Position numbers and translations under genes: made by a program
Part shown: positions 38,269 to 52,100 of the stretch, piece by piece
Position numbering within the stretch: the stretch's first letter is position 1
Layout: each line of letters begins with the position of its first letter
NCBI GenBank assembly: GCA_964019415.1
Contig: OZ025875.1
Coordinates: 2,270,001 to 2,334,000, forward strand
Reading direction: 5' to 3'
Length of the DNA stretch: 64,000 nt
Source of the DNA: Ianthella basta
Lineage: Eukaryota > Porifera > Demospongiae > Verongiida > Ianthellidae
The notes under the pieces: generated by a model
Told to the model about the DNA's origin: nothing
Databases searched by the model: none
What the model saw: only the letters and a program-made list of their open reading frames with translations

Positions 38269-39101
38269 TACTTAGCTAGAAGTTCATTGATAGATGATGT
38301 TGTCAAAACAGTTGTAACGTATGATAAATGCAAAACCATGGTGAAGTGCACAAATCGTGAGAAGAAATAGAGATGATACCATCCGTGCAGTATGAACTGT
38401 ATTTGCAGATACATATAATTGGATGACCTTAGTGACACCCAAATGTTATATATGGCATGACTGTAACTGCATAACATAAAGCTGAATGCCTATAACATTA
38501 TGAGTATGCTGCTTGTGCCAAACTGCTTGTGTCTGCACCAAGTCACTGAGGTGGTACAAGTGAATCAGAGGTGGTATAAGCGATTTAGAACACCTCTGTT
38601 GTACCAATCAGATTACAGCAATTAATTTTGTTGCACCATAGTCTAAATACTACTATCGCACTAGATGCTGTCACAGCCCCCTGTAGCCTCGTAGCCAGTA
38701 TAGTCCGTGTAGCCCGCGTATAGTGTGACACAAAAACCACAAAGGAGGCTGACAAAATTGAGCTGCTAGATATTAAAATAGGAAATTTGGAAACAACTTA
38801 ACCTGTATAATTACTTAGTGTATGCAAATTTTGACTGTATGAATGGTCCAACATCAAAGGCTGCGGGCCTGTAGGTAATCAGCGTTAACGTAAGCACACC
38901 ATCGTATCCGCATGTGTTAACGTCACAGGGTGCACACATTTCCGCTTCCACCCCCGCAAGGGCGATCCTCTACAAATATTGAAATTGCCTTCCATTGTGC
39001 GCAACATTATTGTGTATTCAAGTGCGTGCAGCGCATCCACTGGCAGCTACTGAGCCGTACGTTTTTTGCTGGTGAGTAAAGCGCTCTCTCCCAGATGTAG
39101 G
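38269..39101. other. Upstream region of unit 3, promoter candidate
   Basis: A partial R1 copy begins at about 38277. The remainder has no gene. Because a candidate signal-peptide start lies at 39102, the stretch 38880-39100 is the likely promoter and 5' leader of unit 3. No clear TATA box or other element stands out. Confidence 0.35.
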
Positions 39102-39237
39102 ATGGATCTCTTACTCCTCAATTACATTGCAGGTGAGCAAACACAACGCTTTATTTCCCTCACTGTCCGAATGTCCATTCCACGGCTTCACTCCTTCTCC
39201 TCCACAGGACTTCTCTGCTGCTTTCAAGTGGCAGTAG
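39102..39237 (+). CDS. Unit 3 exons 1-2: candidate signal peptide
   Basis: ATG at 39102 opens [10 protein letters not shown], then a GCAG|GTGAGC donor at 39132. After a 75-bp intron, 39208-39237 encodes LLCCFQVAV and ends at a GTAG|GTAAGC donor. The joined 20-residue hydrophobic stretch looks like a secretory signal peptide, and the final phase 1 is exactly what the first FN3-like exon needs. Assignment to unit 3 is an inference from strand, phase and position. Confidence 0.5.
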
Positions 39238-41516
39238 GTAAGCACGTATCATAGAGTAACTTAGCAGATTTGGGACAGCCCCCTGGTTATCATGCGGCGA
39301 CTACTCGGCTGTTGACTTAACCCTAACCCTCTAACCCTCGTTTAGCCTAATTGGCATGCGTATAACAGTTGGGGCTATGTTTGATTGTCGCAGAGAGCGA
39401 GCGACTATTCTACTGTTCCTAAATATAACCATCATTAGAAATTGGACAGCGTAATCAAAACAGACAATTGTAGTCTTGCGATCTCCGTTTCAAATGGACA
39501 TTCACATGATAACTCTTACAGCAGTTAGATCCAGGGCCGTACGCAAGGGCGGTTCGTTGGGTTCGGACGAACCCCCTCCAGGATTTGTGGTGCATAAAAT
39601 GTAGTACCTATAACTGTTATGTAGTAGCTAGAAACAGTGTTTTCGAAGCTTCCTCGTTCCTTTTCAGCGATTTCCGTAACCGGCAAGTATACCGTCTTCC
39701 ATTTTGCTATGACGTCACTGGCAAGAAATAATTTTCTAAGCCATTTTTTGCCAGAATGTAACCCCCTTTTCAGAAGTCTGTGTACGGCCCTGAGATCGAT
39801 GACTCCTCTAAGAAATATTCTACTTTCAGCGCATTCCACTTGTTACCCATGCACTGGGCCACTGGTACAACGTTGAATATATAATACCCTAAGGCTATTA
39901 ATTTTAACTGGTACTAATTTCAGCAAATTTGGTGAGTAGTTCAAAATTGGTAGAAATTGTTCCACGATAGATTATTTGTACCGAAAATTTGAATATATAA
40001 AGCTGACCCTGTCTGTCTGTCTGTCTGTGTGTCCACTATATGCGTACTTCTTGCGCCATTGTCGTCAAACTCACTGTGGTTGCCTCAGGCAAGGAATTTC
40101 AGCAGTTTTGTACCAGACAAAGACCTTCGCAGTCGAAACGTCATACATTTTGAAATGAAATACAACCTGGATCTTGCCTGTGAAGTAATCTGCTACTGTC
40201 GCAGTAAGCTTCAAGACTGGACAGATGTTACGACAACAAGATGTTTGAAGGAAAGGAGTTTCGTTCGACTGGGACCTTGGAAGCGTGCAAGGCATTTTAG
40301 AGAGACATGAAACGCCCTCCTCGTCACTGCTGTCTCTACTTTTATTGCATAGGAGGACTTGCAACTTGTCTTCTGCATCTCATCTGCAAAAGATACTCCA
40401 GTGTTATCTTTATAAGCCAAGTAACCAAATGCTTCTTACATGTTACACGTTACGCTTGGGGGACAATTTTAATCACATAAAAAGGTGACCTGTAAACGCC
40501 TAGCCGGGGTTAGAGGTTACGCAGCACGCAATACAGGAAATTTTTTATCTCTCTAATGTTGCCTAAACAGTTGTAACAGTAAGTATGATTAGATGCCACC
40601 CAATTGAATGATGCCTGTGGGATTTAAAGCACAAAGCTGGAGGGGGCAAACTGCCAAAGTACGTATTTGAGTGTTGAGTGGTCCAATCAAAGTCATCTCC
40701 CCTTTCTCTTCTTGACCATATCTGCATCATTGGCAACCAATGACAATGTGGGAAGGACAATAAAAGAACTCTCCGGCACTTGTGAGCCTTCTTGCTGTAC
40801 TCTTTCGCCGTCTGCTGTTAATCCTACATCTTAGGGAGGCCATCTGATGAGAACTGAAGGAAATCCGAATAGTTTGCAGCGACAAGCGCGTATTGTGGGG
40901 CAGATAGAAATATCAATTACAACATGGCTACAGAAGTCAAATTGTAGATTTTGTCATTCCACAGTAATTCTCTCAAATACTGTTTCAGAACCTTGTTATG
41001 ACTCAGGAACTCAAACAGGCCATGAAGGTGATGAAGTAAAAGTGGCATTTGTTCATTTCATTACTTTAGGGAAGTGAAACTAGCTGGTATGCACCGAGTG
41101 TTACTGTATTAGTACCTGTACTAACAATCCTTCCTACACAACATGATTGTGGGATTGTAGGCTGGGAACTGGTTACACCACAGTAATGAAACTATGTATA
41201 GTGTGACATCATGTGTGACCCCTTTGTCTATAGGCGGAAACAGCTGTGTACATACACTGAAACAGCCACCTGTGAGCCAGTTCTAACTGACCATTATTAT
41301 AGAGAGGTGGCTGCCTAAGGCAGTGACCATCTTAGACCTGTTCCACTATAATTATCTGTTATGGGCATGTGTACTGTATGTGCCTTACACAAGGTCTGTG
41401 CAGGTGCTGTGAGCATACATAACTGCTTACTGAAGATTCCTTCTTACCTAGCACAAAGGTGGAGACCTTGTGATTTCTGTGCACAATGCAAGGTTTATGT
41501 TATGCATCATTGCATG

Positions 41517-41561
<45 letters not shown>

Positions 41562-43060
41562 ACACACACATGCGGGCAATAAGGCTATTAACCTTCGGTT
41601 AAATTTACCTTAGCATAATGTCGCTACTAACACTGCCATCCTCTTTATAGTTAGAGGTACATTCCTATGAGTTGCATGCTGCCGTAGATAGTAGTGCATC
41701 ATGTTTCTTATCTTCCTTGTTCAGTTTCTCTTTTGTCACAGGTTATTAATTTTTTTTCTAATAGTATGCAGTAATGTGGACAGTATGCTGCTCCCTTGGC
41801 ATGCATGGTGCCTATTCCTTACTGGCTACATGCCTTGGGTTCCCCGCTCTTGCTCTCCCAACCAAGTTCTGTGGGGTCATCTCCATTGTTTTTATCGATG
41901 TGATCAGGCCAAAACGGGTTGCAGGATGTGATTTAATACCACATTTTCAAAGCACATCTGTATGGGAAATCCAGGTCATTTGGAGAGTAGGCTCTACAAA
42001 ACTATCTTTTAGTCACAAGCATGGTTGCTTGGTAACTATGTTTGAACTTGATGTCGTAGAGGCTCATTGCTACGTTGTTGATACCGGGCGAACTGATCAT
42101 GAGCATATACGTAGCAGAATCAATAACAATCGATGCAGGACGTTTCGGCCACGTAGGCCTTTGTCAACTGCGTACAAAACTAAAGACACAGCAGTGTGAG
42201 ACCAGTTACATAGCAAACGCTGACCAATGGTATTACGAGCTAGTGCATGGTTGTGATTGGCTAAAGGTAACAGATGTCTGTTTGGCTAATCATGCATGGC
42301 TACTTTCCTAGCTTAATCATTGCTTATTTGGTAAGCATTGCATGCCTTTACAGTTTATTATTTGTTACCTACCTTAGCCAAACAGACATCTGTTACCTTT
42401 AGCCAATCACAACCATGCACTAGCTCGTAATACCATTGGTCAGCGTTTGCTATGTAACTGGTCTCACACTGCTGTGTCTTTAGTTTTGTACGCAGTTGAC
42501 AAAGGCCTACGTGGCCGAAACGTCCTGCATCGATTGTTATTGATTCTGCTACGTATATGCTCATGATCAGTTCGCCCGGTATGTTTGAACTTGAATAGGC
42601 TTGGCGGCTAGGTGACCATGTTACATCAGGCTTTGAATGGTCTCATATATGGAACTGTACCACAATATCATTAGGTGGGGTTGTTGAGTGGTACTCACAA
42701 CCCATAAAACAATTTTTTGCTGCATACCCTGACCTTCCGCCAACTCATTGTGCAATAATACACATGGGTTAAAGGTATCCTTTCTATACTGAGCTTTTTT
42801 GGCTGGGAGATGCAGCAAAAGGTAAAGTTAGCTGCATACATGTATGCATCAGCTGTTAGCATATGGTCCTTATATGGTTGTAGTGTAGGAGTGTATCCTT
42901 AGTTCGTCAAACCCCTGGGAACACTCCTCTGTTCACAACTATACTTGGTCTATTAGTTACTAACTGCGTGCCAATATGCTTCACTGTACTTTTTTTTTTT
43001 ACTTTTGTAAGGCAGTGCGCATGTGTGCCATATAATTATGTATCTAATATATAAAGCCGA

Positions 43061-43111
<51 letters not shown>

Positions 43112-46100
43112 TGGGATACGTGCACGCGTTTCTTGCACTATCGCCGTCAAACTCGATGTGTTTGTTGGGGGGGGGGGGGGGAGGGGGGGGGGAGTCGGGG
43201 GGTGCCGAGGGTCAGGTTATAGCGGGGTTGACGTCGCCCGTCGTGCGGTTTGCAGAGCGTTATCAGTGTATTTCCGCTATGTCCTTCGCGAACTAGCGCC
43301 CTTTCACATATCGTTCCCGTTGACTTCTGGTTTTTACCGGACTCGATTGGCTGTCGTCCCACTTTCGAATTTAAACTGACAATCATCATTCTAGCTGTAG
43401 CAGTAACGTGGTTGCTGAGGGCATCGGGGGACAGGCGTCGGGCGTCGTAGCTCGCCGAAGGCGAGCCACTCTGCTAGTCTAATATACAAAGCCGAAAGTG
43501 TCTGTGTGTTCGTTTCACTGTGCGCGCGCGCGTTTCTTGCTCCGTCATAGTCAAACTCCCTGTGGCTGCTGGGAGCCCCGGGGGTGAGGTTATATCGGGG
43601 TTGACGGCGCCCGTCTTGCGGTTAACTGGAAGAGAGTATCCTTCCATTTCCGCTTTTATCTTCGCGGACGACCGCAATTTTCTAATTATCGTTCCCATTG
43701 ACTTCCGTTTTTTTACCTGACAGCTTAATTCGCTGTCTTCCCACGTTCGAATTTAAACCGATAATCAGCAGCTTGAGCTGTAGCAGTAACACGGTAAGTT
43801 AATAAGTCATAGTTTGCGTTGCTGTAGGATCTTGTCTATTGTTGTAGCTAATGTTCCATTGCATGCATTCCACTGACACAGTAACTAAGATATGTACTAA
43901 TGAATTTCTGCGGGAAGAAGATCTGCCTTTCGTTTGTTGACAGAGGCACTGGCAAGAAGACTGTCCAGATTATCTTGTACAAAGCTCGATTGTACTGCTG
44001 TACCTGGTCTATCTAGCCCTTGCCAATGACTGGAGTTGCTTGTGCACGGTAGCTATAGCTTACCATCATATGTATCCCATCTGTTGTAAGCTATTAAATT
44101 ACTTCAACCCGCAAGTTACGTGCGCATAACAGAATTCATATCCTTTGAGCAAGTCAAATTCGTGTATCCACATTTTAAGCTGACGTCATACAGCAATTGG
44201 TGAATCTGATTGGCCAGGACAGGATCTTGTCCTGGACACAAGTCGGTGCATGCAGCAATACCAGGCCCTTCTGCAAGGGGGTCTGGTGCACAAAACTAGA
44301 ACAAAATTGCTAATAATGGTACCCGAAACAATTCTTTTGTACAGGAAAATTGTTAAAATGTATATTAATATAACTATACGTAAAAAGAAAGCAATAAGGT
44401 TCAGGACAGCTAAATGGATAATAAATAGATTCAAAGAACAACCTTATATCTATAAATGTGCTAAATTACATTCTGGCATTTAATTACTAATCACATGCGA
44501 TCATTCAAATTAATGTCAAAATTCAGTCAATCAGGCCAGACTCAAGTTGGCCTGTGGTCCCCATCACTGAGGCGCAATTGGCAAGCTGCACCTCCACCGA
44601 CAGTCTCTGGATGAGGTAAGTGAATGCTGCATGCCTCCCTGGGTCATCCAGTGGCCCAGTTCTTTGAGGAGTGCCTTGGTGCATGGGGCAAATACTTTCT
44701 TTGGTTGTCTCCTTCACAACTGGGGGAAGAGGCGAGGGGTCCTGGCAGAGTAGGATGGAGCAAAAGTGTCCCGGCAGGTTTGAATAATAATACACAAAAG
44801 CTGAATATTGCTAAAATTTGAGCATTCTCATCAGACTTGAAAAAGATCAGAAATGCTACTTGGGTGGGACTCCAGATCTAGAGGCATGCCTGCCTTGTCC
44901 TTCACTGAGCTCATCTCAAGGCGGAATGGTCAGGGTGTGCCCTGTTTGGAGGGTACTATATAGGAGAGTTAATGGCTCAGATCCATGACTGCTTCGTGTG
45001 CGTGAGCTGTTGAAAATGCTGTAAGGTTTAACCACAATGCATCAAGCACAGAATGTGTTGTTGGTACATTTGCTCTTGCATGGGCTGTATACCATATTAA
45101 TTTGGGTTTCCACATACTTGGAAACCTCAAAAACTATCTAAATGCAAATTGGTTTCAGAAATTAATTGTCAATTTGAAATGTTCATGCAGTATGTGATGG
45201 AGTGCTTCAATATTTCAATAATGCTGTTTGCTTGATAAATGTAGCACTGCACTTTGTATAATACACATCACTAATTCTTAACTGGAAGGTGCCATGCAAT
45301 TAAGTTGTGCAAGTCATAATGTATGTACTAGTTTGTGCAATTAAATGCATACAGGAAGTGCTTAGCATTTCCACTAGAAAGAAGACTTTCAGTGATTAAA
45401 TTTCAACTGGAAGTTACATTAAATATGTTATTAGCTTCCCCCTTTGTGTATGTACCTAGGTTATCATGCAAAGTATGCAATAACTGTTGTATAGTTCGTA
45501 TAAATTAAAGTGCCTGTCATGTCTCTATCTCTCTCCGTTCAGCTACTTCTGAATTGGTACCCTTTAACTGGATCCTGCTTCCAGGAAGTGTCCTCAATGA
45601 CAGCATCACATTTACCCATCAGAACCCCAGTAATGGTTCCCAGTTCTATGAGCTGCAGCAGTCAGCTCCTAGTTCGAAAAACATAAGGTGTTTCAAAGGA
45701 TTCAAATCAAATCCTATCAATCCTATCGTGTTGGACAACTTAGTGCCTGGTACCCAGTACATTTTCTCATTGAGGTCATGCACGAACAGAAATGATACTA
45801 ATAAAACATGTTCCACCTGTGAACCATACAGTGATCAGCTCACCTTGTACACTGCTGATGGTGAGGAGTTTATGAGCTCTCATTACTATCGTAAAGGCTA
45901 ATGCTGGAATGAAGAGAATGAACATAATTTGCTTTCAGTTTCTCCTTCTTTCTCCCTCACTTCAGTCCCCTTGATGCCTCAGAATGTCAGTGCCATCAGC
46001 ACTGGTTCTACCACTGTGTCAGTGACCTGGAAGGAGCCTGCTGTATTTTTCCGTGAGCACATTATGCCACTGTTAATTGCATGCATTAGTAATCCTGAAT

Positions 46101-49100
46101 GAAATACACTAATGCAATGATATGCAGAACATTCTCAGTTGGTGACCAAAATTTCTTCCAACAGAATGTATCAGTGATTCCAGTGGCTAGTCTCACTTTA
46201 CCATAGCCTAAATGCTGTATGTAGTTGTCTGGAGCAAATTTGGCTAATGTTAAGTGCATAGTTAGATAGCTAGGATGTGCAGGCAGCTAGGGATGGCAGT
46301 CAATAGAAATGTTGGCTTTGTATGCAAATACCTTGAAGTTACTTACTTTAACAGGTATATACAATTTTTTACTTTGAATAATCCAAGGTTTGATTGTTTC
46401 TCCTAAATTATAGCAAAGTTTTATTACAATACATTTTTGTGTGAAATGATGAGTGACTTTACACTACTTGCTAAATTGGTCAAATTATGTTAAAAGGTGG
46501 TTTCTGTGTGCATTACAATTAGTGAGTTTGGAAGACTAACTTTACTAGACAAAATTTATGCAATTCCAGTTATATGAACCCAGCAATAATAAATGACATC
46601 AAGGTAATTGGCCACAACAGTTATATGGCTACTTGTAGCAGGAAAGAAAGGATCTGTACGTGGCAGTTCAGTATAGGTGTGTCTAATAACCATGACACAA
46701 TACAAAGTAATGTGAAGGCTTTGGGTACAAACCAGACTGTCCCAGAGCCAGACACAGACAGCTGGGACAGAGGAGACAAGGATAGCCTGGTTGGTGAAGA
46801 CACAGACAGACAGGTTGGTGGCAGATCAGTCAAAGAGTACGCAGACAAGAAAGTATTGGAGACAGATGCGTTAAGCAGGATTTTACCCAGAAATTTACTG
46901 TATGGACATTTTGTAGCAATTATGGCATTGCTCGCTAAATTTGCTAAAATGAATACCCATAGATACCTGTTAAAATTGGTCACCTTGCAGACACATAGCT
47001 TCACCATCCCTCCTTGCCTGTACTATGCTCTGACACAATTTTGCACCAGACGGCTACATTGTGTATGACATGTATGTAGTTCAAATTTGAGTTTACCCAA
47101 TAGCATCACCACCATTTCTGGTTGGTTTAGAGTAAATAATATTATTCTGCACTGTTTGTTAGCTGATAGTTTCTCCTATAGCTCACAACAACAGTGCGAC
47201 CACTTATGAGGTGCAGTACCGAGGAGTAGACTCTCCTAATAATGAAAGTGGAGCTTTCTTTGAAGCAGTCACTGAACCTGCTGAGATGGCGTTGTCCTAT
47301 GACATTCTTGGTCTGATGGCCTACTCTACCTACAATGTGTCTGTGAGAGCAACAAACCAGTATGGAGTGGGAAACTTTAGTGAGGAAGTGACTGTGCGGA
47401 CAGAGGAGGGAGCTCGAGGTTAGTTACAAGCTTCATATGGTACAAGTAATGTCTAGTCCTGCCTCAAACATGCAATAATAAAATGATTATAGTATGAAAT
47501 GCTATAGAGTCACTAACAAGCAAGAAGGCTCACTAGTGCCAGAGAGTTCTTTTATCGTCGTCGGTTGCCAATGACGCAGACATTGTCAAGAGGAGAAAGG
47601 GGAGACGACTTTGATTGAACCACTCAACACTCGAGTACGTACTTGGGCACTTCGCCCCCTTTAGCTACGTGCTTTAACCCCCCCCCCCCCCCCACACACA
47701 CACTGTTTTAGCACTCAATCATTACTAACTGGTCGACATGTTACAACGACAGAGGAGTCGCTTCAAAGGTAATGTAAGCCAGTCTTGATATTCAAAAACC
47801 ATTTAAGTTGCACATGACACATCAAGTGACATCAAAGTGATGCTAGTGATATGATATGTATGGTAAAGCCTATATAGGGTGAAGATACAAGAGGTACACA
47901 TTTCCGCTCCCCCCCCCCTGTGAGCACATTCACATGTTTCTTCTTGATATTGATTCATCTTTCTTTGCAGTTTCCCCCACTATTGTCTTCTCCCCTTCTG
48001 CTGTCCGTGATGTTGTGAGGGGAGAAAACTTGGTTGCCTCATGTCGAGCTAATGCTGATTCACAACCAATGATTCAGTGGTTCAGAGGAGACCAGATGCT
48101 TAATGATGGAGACCAGTTAGGAAATGTATCAATATCACAAAGTTTCAAAGGCTCTGATCTCAGCAGCCAGCTCACTGTGACAGACGTCACATCTGATGAT
48201 ACAAGGGTATATTCCTGCATGGCAGTCAACAGTCTGGGAAAGGATTCCAAGTCATTTCAAGTCAATGTTGTGGGTGAGTCAGCTACAATCCTTTACAAGT
48301 TGGTATTCAGCAGCAATGCTATCCTCCCAGTGCTGTAATCATTCTGATCCACATCCATTCTCTGTATGCAGTGAGGCCCAACATAACTGGTATTATGAGT
48401 AGTGTGAATGGTTCAGAGGAAGAAGCACTGTATCATGAAGGGACGTTGACATTGGAAGAGTTCACTCCCCAACTTGTGCTGACATGTAAAGCTTATGGCA
48501 CTCCTCCACCTGAAATTGCCTGGCTAAATAATGGCGTTGCTCTGCAAAACATTCCAGGTAGAAGGACCATCACAGTTGAAGATGGAGGATCACTTGATGA
48601 ACTGGGTAACATCACCCGATCCACTCTCAGCCTCTCAGAAGTACAGCTATCTGATGCCGGAGAGTACACTTGTAGAGCAATCAGTGGCAATGTGTCCCCC
48701 ATCTCTGGTACCACAGCATGGACATTCAAATTCGGAGTCAATGGTGAGTATTTAACCTTGGTGATCAAATGTACTTCATTTTGAAGCATGCTATACTTTT
48801 TGTGGTTCCTTCCCACTAATCCCACTGTGCTTATATTACCATTTGTGTTGTATTTCTTTCAGAAACAAATGAATGTGACCCCAACCCCTGTATGAACAAT
48901 GGCAAGTGTATAGATGGAGTACAAAACTACACATGCAATTGCACATCCCTCCTTGAGGATGGCGTTTGGAATTTCTACACAGGAAGGAACTGTGCTCAAA
49001 GTGAGGGAGTATGGGTTATCACAGCATGACTTGTTGCACATTACATTATACTCTTTTGTATACACAGAGGTTGACAATCGAGTAGCCCCCTCTCTTACCA

Positions 49101-52100
49101 CATCTCCCACAAGTCAGAAGGTGGATCTCAATGACAGGGTTACCCTGAGCTGCTCTGCTACTGGCAACCCCACCCCAAACATTCAGTGGTACAAGGATGG
49201 CATTGCAATTAAGGGCCCTCGGGCCTTTGGAAGTGAATTTGTGATCACAGAAACAACCCCCAAACAACGAGGATTCTATCAATGTGTGGCCTTCAGCAGC
49301 TTTGGTCCACCAGCAAGATCTGATGAAGTATCAATATTAATCAAGGGTGAGAACATTTTGATACTCAACTGAGACTGCAACTGAGAAATTTTGTGTCAAT
49401 GTATCATTGTGCAGGCATAGTTCAACTCCGTGTCCGAATTGACTTTGGGAGTAGAAGAAAACGACAATCCAATTCCAATGCTGATATTATAGAGACTGTG
49501 AGTGACTTAACGTACTAGTACATACTAGGTAACCATTAGATGTGTGCTTTTGTATATTCCCTGTTATTAGCTGCAATTGCAAACAGTGAACCAACCTCTA
49601 GCAGTGGAAGGAGACTATACAGCCACTGTGTACTCGGTGGAACCTGCTGGGGACAACACCACTGATGACATCGTGATCACCGTGGCAACCAACAGCTCTG
49701 ATACTCCTGCAAATCTCACTGCTCAGCTGATACAGCCTCTTGAACAAACACTGGAAGAAGTTACAGATATCAACGAGCAAATCTCATTTACTGTAGAGAC
49801 CACTGAGAGATATGGTATGCATTTGTCTAGCCAACTGATGTATGATCCTGTGTGCAGTGAATGCAGAGCTCGAGCATCCTGAATGTAATTTCATGCCAGT
49901 AGCTGATTCCTTACAATGGCTATGACTACAGTGAATGTGTTGTAGTGATCATGCAGCACTCATATCTCATTCACTACTCCTCTTTACCAAGATGGCTGTC
50001 CCAAACTGCCTAACTCACCCTGTGGTAATGTTGGTCCAGTGACTTGGCCTCAGACTGAGATAGGCCAGGTAGCCTCAGTCCCCTGCCGGTGTGAATTTAA
50101 TGTCCCACTGATCCAGCAACTAACAGGGACTCGGAGATGTGGTGGAACATATGAAACTGGTGCAGTGTGGGAGGAGCCACAGTGTGGCAGCTGCAGTTTC
50201 AGCAAGACGAGGAGAATGCTTTGTGCACTTGCTGAGGTTGGTTGATTCATTGGACAGGTGGTTATGAGAAAGATTAGAGATATACATTGGCTATGGACAT
50301 CTCATGTGCATGTTACCGGATTCCGATTCGGCCATTTTCTCGGTCTATCCATGCATATGATGCCACTCTCTATAGATTGATAACCCAGCCCAGCTTGCCG
50401 CCATTCTGGTGAATATAACTGGTTCTGGTAGTGCTGAGATTGAGAGTGCAGATGTCTCTCTTATTGTGGGGCTGCTGGAAACTGTCACACAATCCACAGA
50501 AGACCTACAACAGGAGGATGTGAGTGGCTAAATCCTCTGATGGCTAGTCAATGTCATTCTTCACTATTGTTGCTGTTGGTTGTATTCTGCATGTTGTAGG
50601 TTCAGATGGATGTCCTCTTGATTGTGAGCAATGTTCAGCAAGTGCCTCCTGACCAGCTGGCAGCCAGTCAGGAAGAGACGGATTCATCAAACAGGTTTGT
50701 GCATGCTCTTGCAAGGGTAAATACCTTGACTAGCTGACAGTGAGGGTAACTGCTTGTTTATTGTCATTTTGGTGCACTTACAGAATTTTAAGGATTGTGG
50801 ATGATGTACTGAATGTTGTTGAGGTGGCTCCTGAAAAACCTTTTGAGTTTGCTGCTCCATACTTTGGTGTTCGAGTTGAGGAGCCTCCTGAAGATCTAGA
50901 TGATGAGAAACTCTTTGCCCCTGATTTAGGAGCCTTGTTGAGCCAAGTAATGAACAGAACCACAGCAAGCATGCAAATGGAAGAAATGCCGGAAGTGCCA
51001 TCGGCTGCGATTTCTCTCTCATCAACTCTTCTGAGAGGTGACAATGGAACGAGACGACTTATATCAATGTCACTATTCGTACGTGATTCTCTGTTTCAAG
51101 AACGGGCAAGTATGACAACGGACAAACGCACCAGAGAAATTGTTGGAAGCATTGTAGTTGATTTATCTTTGCGATCAAGTGGAAAAATAATTCCAATTGC
51201 TAAACCTCAAAACAGCAATGTAGTGCAGCCACGCTTCACTAAAACAATGGTAAGCTGTTACAAATGAGAACATGAGAATTACAATACTGCAGACTGTGTG
51301 TTCTTGCACTGCTTGTGGTCTCTTCTCACCTTCAGATTGCGAGAGAGGAAGGAAGCAATACAAGCTGCCGATATTGGAACTTCACTGCTGATGGTGAGCT
51401 ACTCAGATCCATTCATAGGAATTGCTCACTCAGCCTGTTTATGACAGTGTGCATTAACTGTATAGGTATAGTGCATCCCGATTCCTCAACTATATGTGCA
51501 TATCTTCCTATAATGCAGGTGGTTCTGGTGCATGGGACAGCAGTAACTGCAGAGTGCTCAATGAAACTGCAGAGGAAGTGGAGTGTGGCTGTGATCATCT
51601 CACTCACTTTGCCATTCTGCTGGTGAGTAACCAACAACTTGCACGAAATAATGCCAGCAGTACACTTCTTGCCATGAATGGTGTAATGGGCTGTTCTTGC
51701 GTGCCATCCTCAGTGTGCACAGTCTATATAGCAACCTTCCCATTACCAGGTTGTTCTTCTTTCCTGTTACCATGCAAGTATTCCGCTTGCCTCACAGTGT
51801 CCTTCCTTTCCATTTCTCATTGGTAGGACATCACCCCTGACTCACCAACAATGTCTACTCCAGCTAGTACTGCCCTTGAAGGAGTGTCTTACATTGGCAC
51901 TGTACTCTCCATCATTGGCCTCATCATTGTTATCATCACCTATCTTGGAGAGAAGTGAGTAGTACTGTAGAGGAGTGAGTAGTACTGTGTTGCTAGAGCA
52001 TATAATATATGCAACTAATTGTTGGTGTATGAAGCCATTCTTCTGTGCATATGTACCGTATATGTCCGAATAGAGCCCCGGGCCTCTATTTCTTTCAAGA

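Larger units (their letters stand above)
39238..45542. other. First long intron of unit 3 (inferred)
   Basis: This 6.3-kb stretch is filled with elements listed separately: a small TIR element, R1 and R4 copies, (CA)n, a Penelope-like inverted repeat and Helitron-like elements. The parts 41575-42036, 42600-43040 and 43800-45542 show no recognisable gene. Near 44210-44280 two short hairpins (CCAGGACAGG/CTTGTCCTGG) occur. Confidence 0.5.

Noticed and set aside
39318..39345. CCCTAACCCT telomere-like words
   Set aside because: Only two or three imperfect units occur, too few for an interstitial telomere.
42075..42564. Two identical short proteins on opposite strands
   Set aside because: They are the same frame read in the two arms of the inverted repeat, not two genes.
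44210..44280. Possible structured RNA from two small hairpins
   Set aside because: The stems are short (8-10 bp), no second copy or conserved context was seen, and no RNA family is recognised.
46574..47068. 164-codon + frame in the unit 3 FN3 intron
   Set aside because: It has no recognisable domain or repeat signature, and unit 3 joins in phase around it.
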